Under the pieces are notes generated by a model. It was not told the DNA's origin, did no database searches, and saw nothing but the letters and a program-made list of their open reading frames with translations. This document shows positions 1 to 6,939 of a stretch of 9,131 nt of DNA, piece by piece (position 1 is the first letter of the stretch; every line of letters begins with the position of its first letter). Source of the stretch: Bacteroidota bacterium (lineage in GTDB: Bacteria; Bacteroidota; Ignavibacteria; Ignavibacteriales; Melioribacteraceae). The stretch lies in contig JAJYMU010000118.1 in NCBI GenBank assembly GCA_021786655.1, forward strand, positions 1 through 9,131, written 5' to 3'. Position numbers and translations under genes: made by a program.

Positions 1-1
1 C

Positions 2-457
2 ACATTCAATCAAAGAAACGCAATTACTTCGGCACAAATTCTTGAATATGATTTTTACAAGATCGGTTACGACGTTACGAGTAATAAAATTCTTCAGGCG
101 GATTCCAGTATAATAAAATATTTATCCGATGTAGATAACAACGGAAGCATTGACACCGTAACTTACTACACCGGCAGCAAAACAGCATTAACTAGTACTG
201 CCAATCCGAACGACATGGAGTTATTCCGAAAACTGAATCAAACAATCAGCAGCATTTCAATCGTTACAAGATTCAATCTTTCCTACTTCGATTCTGCTAA
301 CACTAATTTACCGTATGCAACACTGACAAATCAATCAAGCCGCGACAAGATCAGAACTATTCAGGTACTTGTTAAAAGCGAACTGCCGGATTCAACTGGA
401 AATTTATACAGCCCTGTTGATTGGAGAAAAAAAATCCGGCCCAAAAATTTATTTTAG
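2..457 (+). CDS. PilW-like type IV minor pilin, C-terminal part (5' end outside window)
   Basis: The frame is open from base 2 to a TAG at 455-457 and gives the last 151 residues; the start and the N-terminal prepilin helix lie upstream of the window. The visible start, AQILEYDFYKIGYDV, matches the 'LExDxxxIGY' segment that follows the N-terminal helix in PilW-type minor pilins and type II secretion pseudopilins. It is followed by a D-x-DNNGxIDTVTYY stretch and an 'NPND-ELFRKLNQ' stretch, both typical of that group. Such proteins are membrane-anchored by the N-terminal helix and prime or tip a pilus in the cell envelope. The gene ends in a basic tail (WRKKIRPKNLF) encoded across a run of eight A (427-434). 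It is followed 7 bases later by a PilX-like gene, the usual minor-pilin order. Family assignment rests on motif resemblance; the exact pilus system is not known. Confidence 0.72.
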   Translation, partial: TFNQRNAITSAQILEYDFYKIGYDVTSNKILQADSSIIKYLSDVDNNGSIDTVTYYTGSKTALTSTANPNDMELFRKLNQTISSISIVTRFNLSYFDSANTNLPYATLTNQSSRDKIRTIQVLVKSELPDSTGNLYSPVDWRKKIRPKNLF

Positions 458-460
458 GTG
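456..460 (+). promoter_or_regulatory. Ribosome binding site for the PilX-like gene, overlapping the upstream stop
   Basis: AGGTG lies 4 bases before the ATG at 465 and shares its AG with the TAG stop (455-457) of the PilW-like gene. The arrangement suggests translational coupling of the two pilin genes. Confidence 0.5.
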
Positions 461-464
461 ATTC

Positions 465-1571
465 ATGGGCAAAGCTATTTTAATAATGGTTCTGGGAAGT
501 ATGTTGTTATTCGGAATGATTAACATGAATATTAATAACAACATGACCACGGCATCGCAATCATCATTCGATAGATACAATGAGACCGAGGCAAGAAACG
601 TTGCGAACAGCATTGCAGAAATGGCTATTGCCGAGGTTGGCGATTCGAATTCTTACCGCACTACTTCTCCGGTGAGTTTTACAAATGTATTTGGAGGGTC
701 GGGTTCATATACTGTAACCGATACCACCATTGGCGGGCAGAGCATGATAAAGGTGAGATCGAATTCCCTTTATGATGGAATTGCAAAATCAGTGACGGTA
801 ATAATTCAAGTTCCGCAAAATGAAAATTTTCCACCCGGAGTAAAAGGTGCTATTTCCACAAACAATGAGGTTCTAACTAGCGGAACGCTTACTGTGGATG
901 GAAGAGATCACGATCTAAACGGAAACCTCACCGGTAATCCTGGGACATACGGAATATGGTCAACCGAAGATTTGACGAGGCAGGGAAGTTCTGCAATAGG
1001 AGGTTACAACAGCGGGACAAACTATGCCCCTTCTTCAACACCGAATGTAAATTCATATGCTGAAGAACAGCCAGGGGGTTATCCTGCCACACCCGATAGT
1101 GTTATGGGAGGAACTCCTAACGGATTCCCTCCGGGAACTTTAAAGACTATTACGCAAAGCGGATACAATGGAAGTCAATACGTTACAAATCCGAACTACT
1201 TGACCTATCCATTGAGTGGTGTTACTTATGTGGAAATACCGTCAGGTTCATCTTGGATTTCGTCCAACATCGATGGAACAGGCATCCTGGTTATCCACAA
1301 CTCGGCGAGTAATGCAATTATTAAAAATGAAAACATAGGGCAGTTCAAAGGAATCATTATTGCCGATGATATTATTCACATCCACACTACAATCATTGGT
1401 GCTATTATTGGTTTAACAACTCACCCATCGGAAGGAAATTCAATTGGCAACGGAAGCGGGAACGTTCTTTATTCCCGCCAAGCAATAATGAATGCCATGA
1501 ACAGCGCGGTCGATCAGAGTAATTACGGTTATGCAAAACACAGGATGAGTGTCATCAAGTGGTACGAGTAA
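465..1571 (+). CDS. PilX-like minor pilin / pilus assembly protein
   Basis: This 368-residue protein has a short N-terminal hydrophobic helix (about residues 4-18) and then a polar helical stretch, 'SSFDRYNETEARNVANSIAEMAIAEV' (about 33-58), of the kind that follows the membrane helix in PilX-type proteins (AEAxxxAxxIAExA). The rest is rich in Gly, Ser, Asn and Thr and looks like a beta-rich exported domain. It includes 'VDGRDHDLNGN' (near residue 145) and a C-terminal block 'GTGILVIHN...FKGIIIADD...IIGAIIGL', a pattern I associate with DUF-type C-terminal domains of pilus-assembly PilX proteins. No cysteine is present. The helix lacks the Glu at position +5 of a classical prepilin, so processing by prepilin peptidase is uncertain. 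The start is supported by AGGTG (456-460), which overlaps the stop of the upstream pilin gene; the two are almost certainly translated from one transcript. Confidence 0.65.
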   Translation: MGKAILIMVLGSMLLFGMINMNINNNMTTASQSSFDRYNETEARNVANSIAEMAIAEVGDSNSYRTTSPVSFTNVFGGSGSYTVTDTTIGGQSMIKVRSNSLYDGIAKSVTVIIQVPQNENFPPGVKGAISTNNEVLTSGTLTVDGRDHDLNGNLTGNPGTYGIWSTEDLTRQGSSAIGGYNSGTNYAPSSTPNVNSYAEEQPGGYPATPDSVMGGTPNGFPPGTLKTITQSGYNGSQYVTNPNYLTYPLSGVTYVEIPSGSSWISSNIDGTGILVIHNSASNAIIKNENIGQFKGIIIADDIIHIHTTIIGAIIGLTTHPSEGNSIGNGSGNVLYSRQAIMNAMNSAVDQSNYGYAKHRMSVIKWYE

Positions 1572-1572
1572 T

Positions 1573-2493
1573 TTATTTTTGATTATCATGCAGCAAATTC
1601 TTTAACGCTTCGGTCAACCCAGAATATTCAAATTTATATCCGAACTCTTCAGTTCTTTTAGGATTAACTTTCGCCCCGCCTAAAATAATTTGTGCCGCTT
1701 CACCAAGAAGAATTTTCAAAACGAATTCCGGAGCTCTAAACTTTGAAGGTCGTTTCATTACCATGCCAAGCGTTTTGCAGAATTCATTCATTCTCACCGG
1801 ATTGGGAGAAACGGCATTCAGAATTTCTTCGACGTTGTCATTGTCCAGCACAAATAAAAAAATCCCAACTACGTCATCTACATGAACCCACGGGAACCAT
1901 TGCGCGCCGGAACCTAATGGACCGCCGATAAAAAACTTAAACGGAAGTATCATTTTTGCAAGCGCTCCGTTCTTTTTATCCAAAACAATCCCGATTCTGA
2001 TATTAACTCGGCGGACTGCAAGCGTATCGATCTTCTTGGTTTCATTTTCCCATTTTGTTACCACATCAGCCATAAAATCTTTTCCCCGTTTGGAGTTTTC
2101 ATCGACTGCTTCTTCTCGATTTCCGTAATAACCAACCGCCGATGCAGAAATAAAAACTTTCGGTCTGTTTTTCACATGTTCGATTGCAGAAATCAATGAT
2201 TGAACCGAATTAACACGACTTGATAGAATCTTACGCATGTGTTCTTCAATCCAGCGTCGAGCTAAAACATTTTCCCCGGCAAGATTTATCACAGCGTCCG
2301 CTCCCTCAAGCGATGAATGCCAAACGTTAGAATCGGGGCTCCATTCAATAATGCTATTAACCGTCGGAAATATTTTCTTTGCGTTTTCCACCGAGCGGGT
2401 TAATATGCAGATTTCGTCTCCACGATCAATTAATTTTCGGACGATTTTCTTTCCCAAGAATCCGGTAGCACCAGTTAAAACAATCTTTCTCAA
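1573..2493 (-). CDS. TIGR01777 family NAD(P)-binding epimerase-like protein (YfcH type)
   Basis: A 306-residue, full-length member of the TIGR01777 group of extended short-chain dehydrogenases. The Rossmann motif GATGFLG (residues 8-14) binds NAD(P). NLAGE (70-74), the segment SASAVGYYG (116-124) and WVHVDD (202-207) are group signatures, and NAVSPNPV (226-233) leads into the C-terminal DUF1731 region (about 255-302, with 'PEFVLKILLGEAA' and 'GAKVNPKRTEEFGYKF'). No signal peptide is present, so it is cytosolic. Related proteins are annotated as nucleoside-diphosphate-sugar epimerases, but their substrate is generally not established and I do not assign one. The start is TTG at 2493: an in-frame stop lies five codons upstream and no ATG or GTG intervenes, while GGAG sits 6 bases before the TTG. 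Its 3' end meets the pilin operon with a single base between the two stop codons. Confidence 0.9.
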   Translation of the reverse strand: MRKIVLTGATGFLGKKIVRKLIDRGDEICILTRSVENAKKIFPTVNSIIEWSPDSNVWHSSLEGADAVINLAGENVLARRWIEEHMRKILSSRVNSVQSLISAIEHVKNRPKVFISASAVGYYGNREEAVDENSKRGKDFMADVVTKWENETKKIDTLAVRRVNIRIGIVLDKKNGALAKMILPFKFFIGGPLGSGAQWFPWVHVDDVVGIFLFVLDNDNVEEILNAVSPNPVRMNEFCKTLGMVMKRPSKFRAPEFVLKILLGEAAQIILGGAKVNPKRTEEFGYKFEYSGLTEALKNLLHDNQK

Positions 2494-2499
2494 AATTAT

Positions 2500-2503
2500 C
2501 TCC
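2500..2503 (-). promoter_or_regulatory. Ribosome binding site that decides a TTG start
   Basis: On the minus strand GGAG precedes the TTG at 2493-2491 by 6 bases. Together with the in-frame TGA at 2508-2506 it fixes the TTG as the start of the epimerase-like gene. Confidence 0.6.
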
Positions 2504-2551
2504 GATCAAAAATTATTGCCAACAGTAAAACTAGCACAAGGTGTTCCGCTT

Positions 2552-2580
2552 TTGTATCTTTTTTAATCAGCGTTTATATT
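2552..2580 (+). promoter_or_regulatory. Candidate sigma-70-like promoter for the DUF5686/GH13 unit
   Basis: TTGTAT (2552-2557) and TATATT (2575-2580) are separated by exactly 17 bases, close to the primary sigma factor consensus. It would start transcription near 2587, about 45 bases before the ATG at 2633. In AT-rich DNA such matches arise by chance, and Bacteroidota use a different consensus, so this is a candidate only. Confidence 0.35.
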
Positions 2581-2632
2581 ATATTTTACAAAACAATTTC
2601 GCTAAATCAACATTCAAAATCGAGAAAGGTAA

Positions 2633-5083
2633 ATGAAAACCAGCTTTGCACGATTACACATCCATGTTCTTTTGATAATTTTTTGTTCGATCACATCTTC
2701 CGTTTTTTCACAGCAATTTCTTTTAAGCGGAAAAGTATTAGATAAGACAAGCCATTCGGCGCTCAGTTATGCAAACATACGAATTGACGGCACCTCATCC
2801 GGTACATCAACAAATTATGAAGGAACATACCAGTTCCGGTTAAAACCAGGCAGTTACAGACTGATTGCATCATACATTGGTTACATGTCGGATACCATTG
2901 CCGTTTCGCTGGGCTCGAACAACCATGTTAACTTCGAACTCCAACAAGTTTCTGTTCACCTTTCAGAAATTACTGTTCTGCCAGGCGAAAATCCCGCGCT
3001 TGAAATTATTAGAAGAGCTATCGAAGCAAAACATAAAAGAAACGAGAAACTGGATTCGTATATATTTCACGCATACACAAAGGGGATTGTGAAAACCACA
3101 AAGGACTTTTCATCGTCAGGCTCCGGTGCGTCATTATCAATCGGCGTGAAAGATACCGGCAAGCTTAAGATAACCGGCATAATCGAAAATGAAAGTCTCG
3201 GCTATTTTAGAAAGCCGAATGAATACAAAGACGAAATCATTGCACGCAAGCAAAGCGCGAACACACCGTCATCCGTAAATATTCTTACTGGCGGCAGATT
3301 GCTGCAAAATTTTTACACCGACGATATTCAATTTTTCAATCGTTCGCTTCCAAGTCCCATCTCCGACGACGCGCTTGACTACTACGATTATCTGATTGAA
3401 GACACGTTGGCATTGGATAAGCAAACAGTTTTTAAAATCCATTTCGAGCCGCTCAAAAAAATCGATCCCGGTTTTGTCGGCAGCGTTTTCATAACGGACG
3501 GTACGTTCGCACTTGTAAAAATTGATGTTCATCTTAACGACGCCGCAAATCCGGGCAGACTTTTTAACGAAGTGAAAATTTTCCAGCAGTACACGCCGTT
3601 CGCCAATAACATTTACATGCCGATAGATTACCGAATATTTGCAGACGGAAATTTTCTGGGGATGGTAAAGTTTGGATTTGAGCTCAACTCGATTTTCTAC
3701 GATTACAAAATCAACACTCCCATTAACGATAATGTTTTCAATATGGTAATTATAAAAGTGATGCCAGACGCTGATAAGAAAGATTCTACTTTCTGGAAAT
3801 CGACACAAACCATTGCAAACACTAACGAAGAACTTGAAGCATACAAAAGAATTGACAGCCTCGAAGCGATACCAAAAACTTTTTCGGATAGGTTTTCGCT
3901 TCTTTCGACAACGATAAGGTTGAATGACAATATTTCAATTATCGGACCGTTAGCGCTTTATTCATTCAACCGTGTTCAAGGGCACACCCTAAATTTCGGT
4001 ACCGACATTTATCAACTTGACGACAAACGATTGAACACGGGACTCGATCTTGCTTATGGTTTTTCAGACAAAAAATTCACAACAGATTTTTACGCGATTT
4101 ACTATCTCGGAGATTACAGAACAACATCCGTTTCAATAAGAGCATTCAGTAAAGTTACCGATCTGTTTTCCGAATCGATTCAGTATAACAAATTAACTTC
4201 AACACTTACGAGTCTTCTGGGCAAGTACGATTTTCGTGATTACTACTATACAAAAGGTTTGTCGTTAAATTTTTGGGCAGATGTTTTTCCGGTGCTGCGA
4301 TTGGGAGTCGGCTTTATGAACAGAACCGACAACAGTGCAATTAACAATTCGGATTTTTCAATACTGAACAAGAGTAAATCATATAACGTGAACACTTCTA
4401 TATATGATACCAGAGTCAGTGCGTTCACGGCGGGCTTTCGTCTCGACTTCAGAAAATATTTTGAGGACGGCTACTTCCGAAGAAAAATTTCTATAGGAAG
4501 CTCCTATCCAACCCTATCCGGAGATGTAGTTTTCAGCAACACGGGTTTTCTGAAAAGCAATCTTGATTTCACAACCTACAAACTCACCGTTAATGGTTAT
4601 TGGAACACTTTCAAATCAGCGAGAATGAATTATACACTGACCGGAATCTACTCGGACGGACCGGTACCGTTTCAAATGATGTATTCGCTTCCGGGAAATA
4701 TTGAGAGCGCAAGTCAATCTCATACTTTTAGAACGCTCGGCGCCTCTAAAATTTTTGGCGACCGTACACTTACACTTTTTATCGAACATGATTTCAACGA
4801 CGAACTTTTTAGATTGTTGGGATTGGGTTTCCTGGTTGATTGGCAAATTAATTTAAGCGCACATTTCAATGCAGCGCTTCTTGAAATCTCGCCTAAGAGT
4901 AAAAGCATTCTACCAAACCAATGGAATTTATTTTCTCCGCCGGAGGAATTTTTGAAACCGTTTTACGAAATTGGTTTCGGAATCGGGCACCCTTTGTTTC
5001 CGTTCAGACTTGAGTTTACATGGAAGCTGAATCATTTTAATGGTAATAATTTCGTCATCGGCATAAATACGCCAATGCTTTAA
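2633..5083 (+). CDS. DUF5686 outer-membrane protein with N-terminal carboxypeptidase-like regulatory domain
   Basis: An 816-residue exported protein. Residues 1-26 form a signal peptide (hydrophobic core about 11-23, probable cleavage in VFS-QQ). Residues 28-105 are a carboxypeptidase-D regulatory-like beta-sandwich, with 'LSGKVLDKTSHSALSYANI', the 'G-T-T-N-EGTYQFRLKPGSYRLIASYIGY' pattern and a following beta strand. From about 118 the DUF5686 region begins with its hallmark 'NPALEIIRRAIEAKHKRNEKLDSY'. The second half alternates aromatic and polar residues in short strands, consistent with an outer-membrane beta-barrel ending near residue 816, although the terminal residue is Leu rather than the usual aromatic. 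The family is common in Bacteroidota and relatives and its function is unknown. The ATG is preceded by AAAGG at 5 bases. The amylase gene follows 9 bases downstream, implying one transcript. Family call is firm; function is not. Confidence 0.88.
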   Translation: MKTSFARLHIHVLLIIFCSITSSVFSQQFLLSGKVLDKTSHSALSYANIRIDGTSSGTSTNYEGTYQFRLKPGSYRLIASYIGYMSDTIAVSLGSNNHVNFELQQVSVHLSEITVLPGENPALEIIRRAIEAKHKRNEKLDSYIFHAYTKGIVKTTKDFSSSGSGASLSIGVKDTGKLKITGIIENESLGYFRKPNEYKDEIIARKQSANTPSSVNILTGGRLLQNFYTDDIQFFNRSLPSPISDDALDYYDYLIEDTLALDKQTVFKIHFEPLKKIDPGFVGSVFITDGTFALVKIDVHLNDAANPGRLFNEVKIFQQYTPFANNIYMPIDYRIFADGNFLGMVKFGFELNSIFYDYKINTPINDNVFNMVIIKVMPDADKKDSTFWKSTQTIANTNEELEAYKRIDSLEAIPKTFSDRFSLLSTTIRLNDNISIIGPLALYSFNRVQGHTLNFGTDIYQLDDKRLNTGLDLAYGFSDKKFTTDFYAIYYLGDYRTTSVSIRAFSKVTDLFSESIQYNKLTSTLTSLLGKYDFRDYYYTKGLSLNFWADVFPVLRLGVGFMNRTDNSAINNSDFSILNKSKSYNVNTSIYDTRVSAFTAGFRLDFRKYFEDGYFRRKISIGSSYPTLSGDVVFSNTGFLKSNLDFTTYKLTVNGYWNTFKSARMNYTLTGIYSDGPVPFQMMYSLPGNIESASQSHTFRTLGASKIFGDRTLTLFIEHDFNDELFRLLGLGFLVDWQINLSAHFNAALLEISPKSKSILPNQWNLFSPPEEFLKPFYEIGFGIGHPLFPFRLEFTWKLNHFNGNNFVIGINTPML

Positions 5084-5092
5084 GAACACGGG

Positions 5093-6934
5093 ATGAAAAT
5101 GAAAAAAATAAATTTTCTTTTTTGCTTACTTGCAGTGCCGGTTTTTCTTTCGGCTCAAACCATAGTTATCAATAAAATCGAGCCTGGCAATTGGTGGGCG
5201 GGAATGAAGCTGAACAAAATCCAATTGATGGTTTACGGTGAAAATCTAAATGACGTCTCCGCAAAGTTCAACACATCAAGCATAAAGGTCGAGAATGTTC
5301 ATAAAATTTCCAATCCGACTTATGCCTTCATCGATATTACGATAAGCAAAAACATTGCGCCGGACAATTATGAGTTGATTCTGACCAAAGGAAATGTAAA
5401 GACCTCTGTCAAGTTTCCAATTTTGAAAAGGGAGAACGACAAAAAACGCTTTCAAGGTTTTTCCGATAAAGATGTGATCTACCTTATCATGCCTGACCGT
5501 TTTGACGACGGCGACGTTTCGAATGATTCGATACCGGGATACTACGATTACATGAATAAGATTCCCGGACAAGCGCGCGCCGGCGGCGACATTCAAGGAA
5601 TGATTGACCGGCTTGACTACATTAAAGATTTGGGATTCACAACTATTTGGTCAACGCCGGTAACGGAGAACAATACTTTCCGCTCATATCATGGTTACGC
5701 GACAACAAATTTTTATAAAGTTGATCCCCGTTTAGGATCGAACGAACTTTACAAAACTTTTGTTGATGACGCACATAAGAAAGGGCTAAAAGTTATTCTC
5801 GATCACGTTTCAAACCATTGCAGCGACGATCATCCGTGGATTAAAAATTTACCGACACCGGATTGGCTGAACGGAACAGTTGAAAATCATCTTAACGCGG
5901 ATCATAACAAGATGGAATTTACCGATCCGTATGCGGACAGTTCGACAATTAAACATATTGAGCAGGGTTGGTTTGTTAATTCCATGCCGGACTTAAACGG
6001 TGCAAATCCTTTCGTCGCCAATTACATAATCGAAAATACAATTTGGTGGGTTGAGTATGCCGGTGTTGATGGAATCCGCGAGGATACTTATCCATACAAC
6101 AATCAAAAATTTATGGCGCGATGGGCAAAAACTATTTTGAACGAATATCCGACACTTAACATTGTCGGCGAGGTCTGGTCGGGCGAACCGGCATTCATAG
6201 CCGGATATCAGAAAGATACTTTTCTGCCGAGACATTTCAATACAAACCTTCCTGCGTTAACAGATTTCGGTTTGCGCGATGTGTTTATAAAATATTTATC
6301 TGGTGAAAATAATTTGTTTAGTTTTTTCAATTTGCTTGCAAAAGATTATTTGTATAAGAATCCGAACAACCTGGTTACGTTTGCCGATAATCACGATCTG
6401 CCCCGCGTAATGTATTTCGCAAAAGGCAATTTTGACAAAGCAAAAATCGTTTATACAATTTTGTTAACAACGCGCGGTATCCCGGAAATTTTTTACGGTT
6501 CCGAAATCGGATTGGTCGGGACTACCGATGATGGAACGCTCCGGGTTCCGTTCCCCGGAGGTTTTCCGCATGATACCAGAAATGCTTTTACCAAAGAAGG
6601 CAGAACACCTGAAGAGAATAATCTTTTTAATTTCTTGAGGGAATTGCTTCATCTGCGGGAAAAATTTCCGGCGCTATCCCAAGGAAGACTTGTTCATTTT
6701 CCACCAAGCAAGAATCTTTATTTCTATTTCAGAATTTTAGGCAAAGAAAAAATGCTGGTCGTAATAAACGATAGCAAGGATATTAATGTTGCCGATCTCT
6801 CCGTTGCAAAAGATTTGATTTCTAAAAATTCAAAACTGGTGAATGTAAAAACCGGTGCAACAGCAAATTTAGATTCAACGATGCGGTTGGAAGTTGCCGG
6901 CATGAGCGCGGAGATTTTTAAAATACTTGAGTGA
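5093..6934 (+). CDS. Secreted GH13 alpha-amylase family enzyme, neopullulanase/cyclomaltodextrinase (SusA-like)
   Basis: A 613-residue glycoside hydrolase, close to the length of Bacteroides SusA. Residues 1-21 are a signal peptide (FLSA-QT), so it acts in the periplasm or outside. Residues 22-110 match the cyclomaltodextrinase N-terminal domain ('KIEPGNWWAGMKLNKIQLMVYG'). The GH13 barrel follows: DRFDDGD (135-141), region I DHVSNHC (237-243), region II GIREDTYPY with nucleophile Asp331, region III NIVGEVW with acid/base Glu360, and region IV FADNHD with Asp435. All three catalytic carboxylates are present. The segment 'LPTPDWLNG' and 'MPDLN' also fit the SusA-like group. A C-terminal beta domain begins near 535. 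Expected reaction: hydrolysis of alpha-1,4 links in maltodextrins, cyclodextrins or pullulan; the exact substrate cannot be read from sequence. The start may instead be the second Met at 5099, which has GGGA at a better spacing (5 bases). Confidence 0.92.
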   Translation: MKMKKINFLFCLLAVPVFLSAQTIVINKIEPGNWWAGMKLNKIQLMVYGENLNDVSAKFNTSSIKVENVHKISNPTYAFIDITISKNIAPDNYELILTKGNVKTSVKFPILKRENDKKRFQGFSDKDVIYLIMPDRFDDGDVSNDSIPGYYDYMNKIPGQARAGGDIQGMIDRLDYIKDLGFTTIWSTPVTENNTFRSYHGYATTNFYKVDPRLGSNELYKTFVDDAHKKGLKVILDHVSNHCSDDHPWIKNLPTPDWLNGTVENHLNADHNKMEFTDPYADSSTIKHIEQGWFVNSMPDLNGANPFVANYIIENTIWWVEYAGVDGIREDTYPYNNQKFMARWAKTILNEYPTLNIVGEVWSGEPAFIAGYQKDTFLPRHFNTNLPALTDFGLRDVFIKYLSGENNLFSFFNLLAKDYLYKNPNNLVTFADNHDLPRVMYFAKGNFDKAKIVYTILLTTRGIPEIFYGSEIGLVGTTDDGTLRVPFPGGFPHDTRNAFTKEGRTPEENNLFNFLRELLHLREKFPALSQGRLVHFPPSKNLYFYFRILGKEKMLVVINDSKDINVADLSVAKDLISKNSKLVNVKTGATANLDSTMRLEVAGMSAEIFKILE

Positions 6935-6939
6935 TCGGT

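Larger units (their letters stand above)
2494..2632. promoter_or_regulatory. Divergent intergenic region between the epimerase-like and DUF5686 genes
   Basis: 139 bases separate the two divergently transcribed genes, so promoters for both should lie here. It is AT-rich, with an ATATAAT-like core at about 2573-2586 that is nearly symmetrical and could serve either strand. For the minus-strand gene a weak candidate is TTGTGC (2539-2534), 16 bases, then AATAAT (2517-2512), which would give a very short leader. No operator, riboswitch or small gene is evident. Confidence 0.5.

Noticed and set aside
427..434. Run of eight A near the end of the PilW-like gene as a possible frameshift site
   Set aside because: The frame continues smoothly to a basic C-terminal tail and a stop that overlaps the next ribosome binding site, as expected for an intact gene.
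3269..3808. Minus-strand 179-codon reading frame inside the DUF5686 gene
   Set aside because: It lies wholly within a well-supported gene on the other strand and its translation shows no family pattern; it is a shadow frame.
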